From: an uncultured Paracoccaceae bacterium
GTDB taxonomy: Bacteria > Pseudomonadota > Alphaproteobacteria > Rhodobacterales > Rhodobacteraceae
Length of the DNA stretch: 8,764 bases
Direction: 5' to 3'
Assembly: GCA_913054485.1 (NCBI GenBank)
Contig: CAJXHQ010000093.1
Location: 1 to 8,764 of the forward strand
The notes under the pieces were generated by a model. It made no database searches. It was not told where the DNA came from and worked only from the letters and a program-made list of their open reading frames with translations. This document shows positions 1 to 5,785 of the stretch, in pieces. Numbering within the stretch: position 1 is the stretch's first letter; each line of letters opens with the position of its first letter. Made by a program: the position numbers and the translations under genes.

Positions 1-27
1 GGAGTTCGAGCCTCTCACGACCCACCA
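1..27 (+). tRNA. 3' end of a tRNA gene, probably tRNA-Lys (partial)
   Basis: The window opens inside a tRNA. TTCGAGC (5-11) is a canonical T-loop. GGAG (1-4) pairs with CTCT (12-15, one G-T wobble), and the fifth stem base lies outside the window. ACGACCC (17-23) is the 3' strand of the acceptor stem, A24 the discriminator, and CCA (25-27) is encoded, as is usual in proteobacteria. The implied 5' acceptor strand GGGTCGT with discriminator A is the one I know from bacterial tRNA-Lys, so lysine is the most likely identity. The anticodon is outside the window, so this stays an inference. Confidence 0.72.
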
Positions 28-84
28 TCCAGCCTTTGAAATCGCACCAGACATAATACCGCGCGTGAGAATCTGCCTGGTCCT

Positions 85-117
85 GTCTTGAACTCAGCCC
101 GGTCTTGAACTTAGCCC
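85..117 (+). repeat. Tandem repeat, unit GTCTTGAACTYAGCCC, two copies
   Basis: GTCTTGAACTCAGCCC (85-100) is followed one base later by GTCTTGAACTTAGCCC (102-117), differing at one position, with a 17-bp period. Each copy contains CTTGAAC (87-93 and 104-110), a heptamer that also occurs in the gaps before the DUF1028 gene and the lysR-type gene. Confidence 0.75.
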
Positions 118-215
118 TGTCTGGACAGCCGGCGCCAAGAGGATGTCGCGGCGGTGGCCGGAAACGCGCTTTTCCTGTCTCAATGCATATTTGGCCGGCA
201 GCCGGCAGGATCGAG

Positions 216-260
216 GGCGCGGTTAGCCGTGGCTGTACCTTGAAATCCGGCGCGGTTAGC
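216..260 (+). repeat. 12-bp direct repeat GGCGCGGTTAGC, 33-bp spacing
   Basis: GGCGCGGTTAGC occurs identically at 216-227 and 249-260. The 33-bp centre-to-centre spacing is close to three helical turns, so both copies would face the same side of the DNA, as paired regulator sites often do. That they are an operator is only inference. Confidence 0.55.
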
Positions 261-394
261 TTTCGCAGGTCCCCGGCTGGCCGCACCGTTAGGCATCCCC
301 GAATTAGGGGTAAGCCAAAGAGTTCTTTTGCCTAAGCCACCTGCCGTGAAACCTTTGCGATGAAACGCGCACAGTGCCGGACCGGTGATGCGGG

Positions 395-423
395 CAGGGG
401 CATTCCCGGCCCGCCGGGCCCTG
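395..423 (+). promoter_or_regulatory. GC-rich hairpin in the leader of the FMO gene
   Basis: CCCGG (405-409) pairs with CCGGG (414-418) around a CCCG loop. CAGGG (395-399) pairs with CCCTG (419-423) directly beneath it, leaving GCATT (400-404) bulged on the 5' side. There is no T-tract, so it is not a standard terminator. It ends 23 bases before the ribosome-binding site AAAGGA (447-452). Confidence 0.4.
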
Positions 424-459
424 ACCTGACTGCGCAGAGTTGCAGCAAAGGACCACGAT

Positions 460-1719
460 ATGCCGACCGAGAGAACAGACACGCTGGTGGTGGGCGCCGG
501 GCAGGCCGGTATTGCGATGAGCGAACATCTCACACGCCTGGGCGTACCGCACCTGGTGTTGGAGCGGGACCGGATCGCTGAACGCTGGCACACAGGGCGC
601 TGGGATTCGCTGGTTGCCAACGGTCCGGCCTGGCACGACCGGTTTCCAGGGCTGGAGTTCACCGGGAACGGCCCCGATGAATTTGTCGGCAAGGAAGCGA
701 TCGCCGATTATTTCGTCAGCTACGCCGAGATGATCAAGGCGCCGGTGCGCACCGGGGTGGAGGTTTTGAAGGCGGCCCGCAACAAGGGCCGCGCAGGCTT
801 CACCGTAGAGACCTCGGACGGGGTGATCGAGGCCAATAGTATCGTGGCTGCAACCGGTGCCTTCCAGCACCCGGTGATTCCGCCGGTGGTGCCGGGGGAT
901 GCGCCAGTGAAACAGCTGCATTCCTTTGACTACCGCAACCCGGAACAGCTGCCCGAGGGCGGGGTCCTGGTGGTCGGCGCCGGCTCCTCCGGCGCGCAGA
1001 TCGCGGATGAGCTGAACCGGGCGGGCAAGAAGGTCTGCCTGTCGGTCGGCCCGCACGACCGGCCGCCGAGCGCCTACCGCGGCCGTGATTTTGTCTGGTG
1101 GCTCGGCGTTCTGGGGCTCTGGGACGTTGCGGCCATGAAGCCGGGCACCGAACATGTGACCATCTCCGTCAGCGGGGCGTATGGCGGCCAGACAATGGAT
1201 TTCCGCCGCCTTGCCCATGAGGGCGTCACTCTCACCGGCCTGACCGAAGGCTACGAGGATGGCACCGTGACTTTTGCCGGCGATCTGGCCGCCAATGTGG
1301 CCGGGGGTGACGCCAACTACCTGTCGATGCTGGACGCCGCGGATGCCTATATCGAGGCCAACGGTCTGGACCTGCCGGAGGAACCCGGGGCCCGTATGCT
1401 ACCCGCTGATCCTGATTGCCTGACCAGCCCGGTCCGCGCCCTGGATCTGGCAGCCGAGGGCATCACCGCGATCATCTGGGCCACAGGGTTCCGGCAGGAA
1501 TTCGACTGGCTGCAGGCGGATGCCTTCGACGAGAACGGCAAGCCTGCGCATCAGCGCGGTGTGTCGTCGGAACCGGGGGTCTATTTCCTCGGCCTGCCCT
1601 GGCAGTCGCGCCGCGGATCGACCTTCATCTGGGGGGTCTGGCATGACGCCAAACATGTGGCCGATCAGATCGCCATCCAGCGGACCTACCGCGGCTACCG
1701 CAGCCCCGGCGAGGGCTGA
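460..1719 (+). CDS. Flavin-containing monooxygenase-like FAD/NAD(P)H oxidoreductase (CzcO/FMO type)
   Basis: A 419-residue cytosolic flavoprotein of the COG2072 (CzcO-like, FMO/Baeyer-Villiger-related) group. Visible motifs are the FAD-binding GxGxxG (GAGQAG, residues 12-17), an ARG-containing segment ERWHTGRW (41-48), an ATG motif (131-133), the NADPH-binding GxGxxG (GAGSSG, 173-178) and a second ATGF (341-344). A partial FMO signature is present as G146 and HSFDY (154-158), but the spacing G-to-H is longer than in classical FMOs. Such enzymes insert one oxygen atom at a nucleophilic N or S, or next to a carbonyl; the substrate here is unknown. AAAGGA (447-452) sits 7 bases before the ATG and fixes the start. 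It is the first gene of the seven-gene run, 98 bp ahead of the RidA-like gene, which suggests it acts at the entry of the pathway. The family is secure, the reaction is not. Confidence 0.9.
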   Translation: MPTERTDTLVVGAGQAGIAMSEHLTRLGVPHLVLERDRIAERWHTGRWDSLVANGPAWHDRFPGLEFTGNGPDEFVGKEAIADYFVSYAEMIKAPVRTGVEVLKAARNKGRAGFTVETSDGVIEANSIVAATGAFQHPVIPPVVPGDAPVKQLHSFDYRNPEQLPEGGVLVVGAGSSGAQIADELNRAGKKVCLSVGPHDRPPSAYRGRDFVWWLGVLGLWDVAAMKPGTEHVTISVSGAYGGQTMDFRRLAHEGVTLTGLTEGYEDGTVTFAGDLAANVAGGDANYLSMLDAADAYIEANGLDLPEEPGARMLPADPDCLTSPVRALDLAAEGITAIIWATGFRQEFDWLQADAFDENGKPAHQRGVSSEPGVYFLGLPWQSRRGSTFIWGVWHDAKHVADQIAIQRTYRGYRSPGEG

Positions 1720-1735
1720 TCCTGCATTTCTCCTT

Positions 1736-1769
1736 TTGCGGCAGAGCAGGTCATGCTGTTCTGCCGTAA
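1736..1769 (+). terminator. Strong hairpin after the FMO gene (terminator-like or processing site)
   Basis: Bases 1736-1749 pair with 1756-1769 over 14 positions, including two G-U pairs, around the loop GTCATG. The core is CGGCAGA (1739-1745) against TCTGCCG (1760-1766). It begins 17 bases after the stop codon. No T-tract follows on the + strand; a short T run (1734-1737) lies on the upstream side instead. The G-U pairs favour an RNA structure transcribed from the + strand. It may separate expression of the monooxygenase from the genes downstream. Confidence 0.5.
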
Positions 1770-1817
1770 CCTGTTTCAGCGCTCTGATGCGCAAGCCAAA
1801 TTCCCACGGAGCACACC

Positions 1818-2234
1818 ATGGCCCATACCCGTATCCGCAAGTTCAACACTGCCGAGACCTATCCGGAGCAGAACCTGGACAATGACCTTTGCCAGGCGGT
1901 GGTCACCAGCGGCGGCAAGACCGTCTACCTGCGCGGCCAATGCCCGCAAAATCTGGATGATGCCAAGAACATCGACAGCCACGACCCGGTCGAGCAGACC
2001 CATAAGGTGATGCAGAATATCCGTCAGCTGATCGAAGAGGCCGGCGGGTCGATGGAGCATCTGGTGAAAGTGGTGGTCTATATCACCGACGTGCGCCACC
2101 GCGAGGCGGTCTACCGGACCATGGGCGAATATATCAAAGGCGTCTATCCGGTGTCGACCGGCCTGGTGGTGCAGGCGCTGGCGCGGCCCGAGTGGCTGGT
2201 GGAGATTGACGGCACAGCCGTTATCCCTGACTGA
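1818..2234 (+). CDS. RidA (YjgF/YER057c/UK114) family protein lacking the catalytic arginine
   Basis: A 138-residue small cytosolic protein with the Rid fold; the family normally forms trimers. The body matches the family: VVTSGGKTVYLRGQ (28-41), the helix with QNIRQLIEEAGGSMEHLVKV (66-85), the VYITD strand (87-91), and the end WLVEIDGTAV (126-135). Canonical RidA hydrolyses reactive imines/enamines formed by PLP enzymes, using an arginine (R105 in E. coli) shortly after the conserved FPA motif. Here that place reads YPVSTG (110-115), so the arginine is replaced by Ser113 or Thr114, while the later glutamate (E129, equivalent to E120) is kept. This places the protein among the Rid groups without the arginine, whose activity is largely unknown. 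GGAG (1808-1811) lies 6 bases before the ATG. In this context it could act on a labile pathway intermediate. Confidence 0.9.
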   Translation: MAHTRIRKFNTAETYPEQNLDNDLCQAVVTSGGKTVYLRGQCPQNLDDAKNIDSHDPVEQTHKVMQNIRQLIEEAGGSMEHLVKVVVYITDVRHREAVYRTMGEYIKGVYPVSTGLVVQALARPEWLVEIDGTAVIPD

Positions 2235-2242
2235 TTGCCCTG

Positions 2243-2310
2243 GGGGGCTGTCTGCCCCCGTCGCCATTGTCGCTTGAACCAATGGCGCGACATTGGCGAC
2301 TCCCCCGGGG
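2243..2310 (+). promoter_or_regulatory. Composite inverted repeat with two mutually exclusive hairpins
   Basis: GGGGGC (2243-2248) pairs with GCCCCC (2254-2259). Immediately after, GTCGCCATTGTCGC (2260-2273) can pair with GCGACATTGGCGAC (2287-2300) with one mismatch around a 13-base loop. Alternatively CGCCATTG (2262-2269) pairs perfectly with CAATGGCG (2280-2287) around a 10-base loop. The two foldings share the 5' arm and cannot coexist. CCCCCGGGG (2302-2310) follows, and its C run could also compete for the first G run. The T run after it (2314-2317) is short. It may be a terminator/attenuator between the RidA-like and DUF1028 genes. Confidence 0.6.
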
Positions 2311-2330
2311 ATATTTTCAAACAGAAGAAG
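2307..2330 (+). other. Rhodobacteraceae-type intergenic signature
   Basis: GGGGATATTTT (2307-2317) followed six bases later by AGAAGAAG (2323-2330). From memory, this pattern is frequent after genes in Rhodobacter/Roseobacter genomes, usually just downstream of a GC-rich hairpin as it is here. Its function is not established to my knowledge. It is used mainly as a taxonomic hint. Confidence 0.5.
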
Positions 2331-2370
2331 GGCGGGGCCTTCGTTTCGGGCAGGTTAAGAGGCTTTATCT

Positions 2371-3045
2371 ATGACGTTTTCTCTGGTGGCGCGCTGCGCT
2401 GAGACGGGCATGTTCGGGATGGCGATTTCGTCGTCATCGCCGGCGGTGGCGGCGCGCTGTGCTTTTGCGCGCGCAGGTGTGGGCGCGGTGGCGAGCCAGA
2501 ATGTGACAGATCCTTCGCTGGGTCCGCTGGCGCTGGACATGATGCAGGGCGGAATGTCCGCAGGCGAAGCCATTGCCGGTGTGCGGGATCTGGGCCGCTT
2601 CATCGAATACCGGCAGGTGCTGGCGGTTGATGCGCAGGGGCGCACGGCGATCCACTCGGGGCCGAAATCCCTGGGCATCTGGACACAGGCCGAAGGCAGG
2701 GATGTGGCCTCGGGCGGGAACCTTCTGGCCAATGAAGGCGTCTGCCAGGCCATCGTGGAGGGGTTTGAGGCTGCGACGGGCCATATCGGCGACCGGCTGA
2801 TTGCCGCGATGCGCGCCGGGCTGGCGGCGGGCGGCGAGGCGGGGCCGGTGCATTCGGCAGGCCTGCTGATTGTCGACAAGGTGGCCTGGCCGGTGGCCGA
2901 GCTGCGCTGCGACTGGACCGGGGATTGCCCCGTCGAGAATATCGCCACCGCCTGGGAGGTCTATAAGCCGCAGCTGGAGGCCTACGTGCAGCGCGCGCTG
3001 GATCCGCGCGAGGCACCGTCCTACGGCGTGCCGGGCGACGAATAA
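2371..3045 (+). CDS. DUF1028 family protein (putative Ntn-hydrolase fold)
   Basis: A 224-residue cytosolic protein recognisable as DUF1028 from its start TFSLVAR (2-8), ETGMFGMAISS (11-21), ARAGVGAVASQN (33-44), the RQVLAVDAQG strand (81-90) and GPVHSAGLLIVD (158-169). No signal peptide or membrane segment is seen. The family has no proven activity that I can name. I recall it being grouped with N-terminal-nucleophile hydrolases, and the invariant-looking Thr2, exposed after Met removal, would fit such a nucleophile; that is inference. It could therefore cleave an amide in the pathway. The start is supported by TAAGAGG (2356-2362), 8 bases before the ATG. The stop lies only 20 bp before the aldehyde dehydrogenase gene, so the two are almost certainly co-transcribed and probably act in sequence. 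Its codons end more often in G than those of the aminotransferase gene, but no transfer is argued from that. Confidence 0.88.
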   Translation: MTFSLVARCAETGMFGMAISSSSPAVAARCAFARAGVGAVASQNVTDPSLGPLALDMMQGGMSAGEAIAGVRDLGRFIEYRQVLAVDAQGRTAIHSGPKSLGIWTQAEGRDVASGGNLLANEGVCQAIVEGFEAATGHIGDRLIAAMRAGLAAGGEAGPVHSAGLLIVDKVAWPVAELRCDWTGDCPVENIATAWEVYKPQLEAYVQRALDPREAPSYGVPGDE

Positions 3046-3065
3046 GAAATCAGGGAGACAGGAAC

Positions 3066-4562
3066 ATGAGCGCGAACACCCTTCAGGACTGGACCCGCAA
3101 AGCGGGCGAGCTGAGCTTCCGCAACCAGGCCTTCATCGGCGGCAAATTCGTGGATGCGGCCTCGGGTGAGGTGTTTCAGAGCATCAACCCGGCGACCGGC
3201 GCGGTGCTGGCCGAGGTGGCCTCGGGCGGTGAGGAGGACATCAACCGCGCCGTGGCCGCGGGCCGCGCTGCATTTGAGGACGGGCGTTGGAGGGGCATGG
3301 ATCCGGGCGGGCGCAAGGCGGTGCTTCTGAAGCTGGCGGAGCTGATCCGCGAGAACCTGGAAGAGATGGCGCTTTTGGACAGCCTCGACATGGGCAAGCT
3401 GGTGACCGATGCGGTGACCGTGGATGCGCCCGGATCGGCGCATTTCTTCCAGTGGTATGCCGAGGCCATCGACAAGGTCTATGACGAAGTGGCCCCGACC
3501 GGCCCCGGTGATCTGGCGCTTGTCTCCCGCGTGCCCTTGGGTGTTGTGGGCGCAGTGACGCCCTGGAACTTTCCGCTGGACATGGCGACCTGGAAAGCGG
3601 CGGCGGCGCTGGCGGCGGGCAACTCTGTGGTGCTGAAACCGGCGGAGCAATCGCCGCTGTCTGCCCTGCGTCTGGCAGAGCTGGCAGCAGAGGCTGGTGT
3701 GCCGGATGGGGTATTCAACGTGGTGCCCGGCTATGGCGCCACTGCGGGCAAGGCGTTGGGGCTGCATATGGATGTGGACTGCCTTGCCTTCACCGGCTCC
3801 ACTGCCATCGGCAAGATGTTCATGCAGTATTCGGGCCAGTCGAACCTGAAACAGGTCTGGCCCGAGACTGGCGGCAAGTCCCCCAATCTGGTCTTTGCCG
3901 ACTGCGAGGATCTGGATGCCGCCGCCGACATGGCGGCCTTCGGGATCTTCTTCAACCAGGGTGAAGTGTGTTCTGCCAATTCGCGGCTCTATGTGGAACG
4001 CTCCATCAAGGACGCCTTCGTCGAGAAAATGATCGAACGCGCGGCGGCGACGCAGCCGGGCAACCCGCTGGATCCGGCCTCCAAGATGGGGGCGATCGTG
4101 ACGGAAAAGCAGCTCGACGGGATCATGCGTTTCATTGAGGGCGGCAAACAGTCGGCCAATCTGGTTGCGGGCGGCGAGCGTGTCACTGTGGATGGCAAGG
4201 GCTGTTTTGTGCAGCCGACCGTCTTTGACGATGTGTCCCATGACGACCCGCTGGCGCGGGATGAGATCTTTGGTCCGGTGCTGTCGGTCATCCCCTTTGA
4301 TAGCGAAGAGGAAGCCGTCACCATGGCCAATGACTCGATCTACGGCCTGGCGGCTTCGGTCTGGACGGACAACCTCAGCCGCGCCTGCCGGGTGTCGGAG
4401 CGCTTGCATGTGGGCACGGTGTCGGTGAACACGGTGGACGCGCTGTCGGCGCAGACGCCCTTTGGCGGCATGAAACAATCCGGTTTCGGGCGCGACCTGT
4501 CGCTGCACAGCCTTGAAAAATACACCGGGCTGAAGACCACCTGGATCAAGTACAAGTCCTGA
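3066..4562 (+). CDS. NAD(P)-dependent aldehyde dehydrogenase, PuuC-like
   Basis: A 498-residue full-length class I-type aldehyde dehydrogenase oxidising an aldehyde to a carboxylate in the cytosol. All catalytic parts are visible: PWNFP with N168, K191 in the KPAEQSPLSA cofactor motif, the GSTAIGK turn (244-250), general base E267 in PETGGKSPN, nucleophile C302 in NQGEVCSAN, and EIFGP (400-404). The C-terminus (PFGGMKQSGFGRD, then HSLEKYTGLKT) resembles PuuC and related omega-aminoaldehyde dehydrogenases that act on gamma-glutamyl-gamma-aminobutyraldehyde or similar amine-derived aldehydes. The general-base motif reads ETGGK instead of the common ELGGK. AGGGAG (3052-3057), 8 bases before the ATG, decides the start. 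It follows the DUF1028 gene by 20 bp. With the aminotransferase encoded 1.2 kb downstream it would complete amine-to-acid conversion. The exact substrate is unknown. Confidence 0.95.
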   Translation: MSANTLQDWTRKAGELSFRNQAFIGGKFVDAASGEVFQSINPATGAVLAEVASGGEEDINRAVAAGRAAFEDGRWRGMDPGGRKAVLLKLAELIRENLEEMALLDSLDMGKLVTDAVTVDAPGSAHFFQWYAEAIDKVYDEVAPTGPGDLALVSRVPLGVVGAVTPWNFPLDMATWKAAAALAAGNSVVLKPAEQSPLSALRLAELAAEAGVPDGVFNVVPGYGATAGKALGLHMDVDCLAFTGSTAIGKMFMQYSGQSNLKQVWPETGGKSPNLVFADCEDLDAAADMAAFGIFFNQGEVCSANSRLYVERSIKDAFVEKMIERAAATQPGNPLDPASKMGAIVTEKQLDGIMRFIEGGKQSANLVAGGERVTVDGKGCFVQPTVFDDVSHDDPLARDEIFGPVLSVIPFDSEEEAVTMANDSIYGLAASVWTDNLSRACRVSERLHVGTVSVNTVDALSAQTPFGGMKQSGFGRDLSLHSLEKYTGLKTTWIKYKS

Positions 4563-4579
4563 TCCGGAAACCGGCGGTC

Positions 4580-4598
4580 CTTGAACAACCACCTCAAG
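4580..4598 (+). promoter_or_regulatory. Dyad CTTGA-N9-TCAAG upstream of the lysR-type gene
   Basis: CTTGA (4580-4584) and TCAAG (4594-4598) form a perfect 5-9-5 dyad in the 54-bp gap before the regulator gene, a geometry like LysR-type binding sites, although the strict T-N11-A core is not met. It overlaps CTTGAAC (4580-4586), a heptamer shared with the FMO leader and the DUF1028 leader. A second small dyad CCTC (4592-4595)/GAGG (4601-4604) covers the ribosome site. Autoregulation is inference. Confidence 0.35.
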
Positions 4599-4616
4599 CG
4601 GAGGCATAAGTAAATC

Positions 4617-5555
4617 ATGCCTCTGCGTTACACCCTTCGCCAGCTTGAATATTTCACCGCCGTGGGCGAGTGCGGCTCGATTGCGGCGGCCTCGGAGAAG
4701 GTGAATGTCTCGTCGCCCTCCATCTCAGCCGCGGTGGCCCAGCTGGAGGAGGAGTTTGGGCTGGCGCTCTTTGTGCGAAAACACGCGCAAGGATTGTCGC
4801 TGACCACCGCCGGGCAGCGGCTGATGGAGCAATCCCAGAAGGTGCTGCGCGAGGCGGAGCTGCTGACCAGCATGGCCGGCGATATATCGGGCAATGTGCA
4901 GGGGCCGCTGAGCGTCGGCTGCCTGCTGACCTTTGCCCAGTTCATCCTGCCCAAGGTGCGCCACAGCTTTCAGGCGCTCTATCCGGATGTGCGGATGCGC
5001 CAGGAGGAGCTGAACCAGGCGGAGATCTTCAGCCGGATCCGCCGCGCCGAGCTGGACATTGCGCTGAGCTATGATCTGGATATTCCCGCCGACCTGGAGT
5101 TCATCCCGCTGGTGGACCTGCCGCCCTATGTGCTGGCACCTGCGGATCATGCGCTTGCGGCGCGCGATGAGGTCTCGGTCGAGGATCTGCGCGATCACCC
5201 GATGGTGCTGTTGGATTTGCCGCTCAGCTCGGAGTATTTCCTGTCCTTCTTCTCCGAACGCGGGCTGAAGCCGAAGATCGCCGAACGCAGCCGCGACATG
5301 GGGGTGGTGCGCAGCCTTGTGGCCAATGGCTTTGGCTATTCGATCCTCAATATCCGTCCCCTCAGCGACCGTTCGCCCGATGGCGGAGACCTGGCGTTCA
5401 TCCCGCTGAAAGGCGAGGTGCGGCCGATGCGGATGGGGCTGGTGATGGCGCGCGGGGCAGGCGGGACAAGCACCGTGAAGGCCTTCGTAAGCCACTGCCA
5501 GGACATGATAAACGGCGACAGCGTGCCTGGCATGCAGCGTCATGGGCAAGCGTAG
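4617..5555 (+). CDS. LysR family transcriptional regulator
   Basis: A 312-residue LysR-type regulator. The N-terminal winged helix-turn-helix spans about residues 6-63, with the recognition segment SIAAASEKVNVSSPSISAAV (21-40), the QLEEEFGLALFVRK segment (42-55) and LTTAG (62-66). A linker helix runs to about 90 and an effector-binding domain follows (about 95-300), starting GPLSVGCLLTFA (96-107). Unlike many LysR genes it is not divergent but lies inside the cluster on the same strand, 54 bp after the aldehyde dehydrogenase gene and 230 bp before the aminotransferase gene. It therefore may be partly co-transcribed and autoregulated. GGAGG (4600-4604) is 12 bases from the ATG, a slightly long spacing, but no better start is seen. 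Likely targets are the flanking catabolic genes; the effector is probably a pathway substrate or intermediate, which is inference. Confidence 0.95.
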   Translation: MPLRYTLRQLEYFTAVGECGSIAAASEKVNVSSPSISAAVAQLEEEFGLALFVRKHAQGLSLTTAGQRLMEQSQKVLREAELLTSMAGDISGNVQGPLSVGCLLTFAQFILPKVRHSFQALYPDVRMRQEELNQAEIFSRIRRAELDIALSYDLDIPADLEFIPLVDLPPYVLAPADHALAARDEVSVEDLRDHPMVLLDLPLSSEYFLSFFSERGLKPKIAERSRDMGVVRSLVANGFGYSILNIRPLSDRSPDGGDLAFIPLKGEVRPMRMGLVMARGAGGTSTVKAFVSHCQDMINGDSVPGMQRHGQA

Positions 5556-5574
5556 GCTTAGGCCGCCCCTAAGC
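5556..5574 (+). terminator. Hairpin directly after the lysR-type stop codon
   Basis: GCTTAGG (5556-5562) and CCTAAGC (5568-5574) form a perfect 7-bp stem around CCGCC, beginning at the base after TAG. An overlapping odd palindrome AAGCA-G-TGCTT (5571-5581) follows. There is no T-tract, so termination by this hairpin alone is uncertain. It could instead be an operator at the head of the aminotransferase leader. Confidence 0.45.
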
Positions 5575-5664
5575 AGTGCTTCCGCAAGCCCGACTTTCGC
5601 CGAACTAAGCGACCTGCCATCTTGCGGCCAGAGCGATGCCAGGAGACGGAAACGCGCCAACTCG

Positions 5665-5699
5665 GGTTCCGGCTGCGCCTGCGGGTCACCGCAGGAACC
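5665..5699 (+). promoter_or_regulatory. Structured leader upstream of the aminotransferase gene
   Basis: CCTGCGG (5678-5684) pairs perfectly with CCGCAGG (5689-5695) around GTCA. GGTTCC (5665-5670) can pair with GGAACC (5694-5699), sharing two bases with the inner stem, so the full structure must trade off between them. It lies within the 230-bp gene-free gap 5556-5785, which must also hold any promoter for the last two genes. I could not identify a clear -35/-10 pair. No known riboswitch is recognised. Confidence 0.4.
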
Positions 5700-5785
5700 A
5701 AAATGCGCCTCCGGTGTCCTGAAGCATCCTCAGCGAACAGACCAGTCACAGCCGCCAAATGCGCGAACACAGGGAGCTATCCGGC

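Larger units (their letters stand above)
28..459. other. Gene-free region between tRNA and FMO gene, with short repeats
   Basis: No open frame here has a credible start, ribosome site or protein-like composition. The region contains a 16-bp tandem repeat (85-117), a GCCGGCA tandem pair (194-207), a 12-bp direct repeat (216-227 and 249-260), a small inverted repeat around 292-315 (CCCC 297-300 against GGGG 307-310) and a GC-rich hairpin (395-423). I found no convincing -35/-10 pair: TTGAAA at 36-41 and CATAAT at 52-57 are only 10 bp apart. The promoter of the monooxygenase gene must lie here or be read through from the tRNA. Confidence 0.6.

Noticed and set aside
304..1218. 304-codon open frame on the minus strand
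   Set aside because: Antisense to the FMO gene; no domain and no ribosome-binding site seen.
3021..4607. 528-codon open frame on the minus strand
   Set aside because: It mirrors the aldehyde dehydrogenase gene, whose motifs are complete on the + strand. The minus-strand protein is arginine/histidine-rich with no recognisable domain, typical of high-GC shadow frames.
4725..5660. 311-codon open frame on the minus strand
   Set aside because: Antisense to the lysR-type gene; composition is that of a shadow frame.
5759..5785. Upstream ATG at 5759 as the aminotransferase start
   Set aside because: No ribosome site precedes it, whereas AGGGAG is correctly placed before the ATG at 5786.
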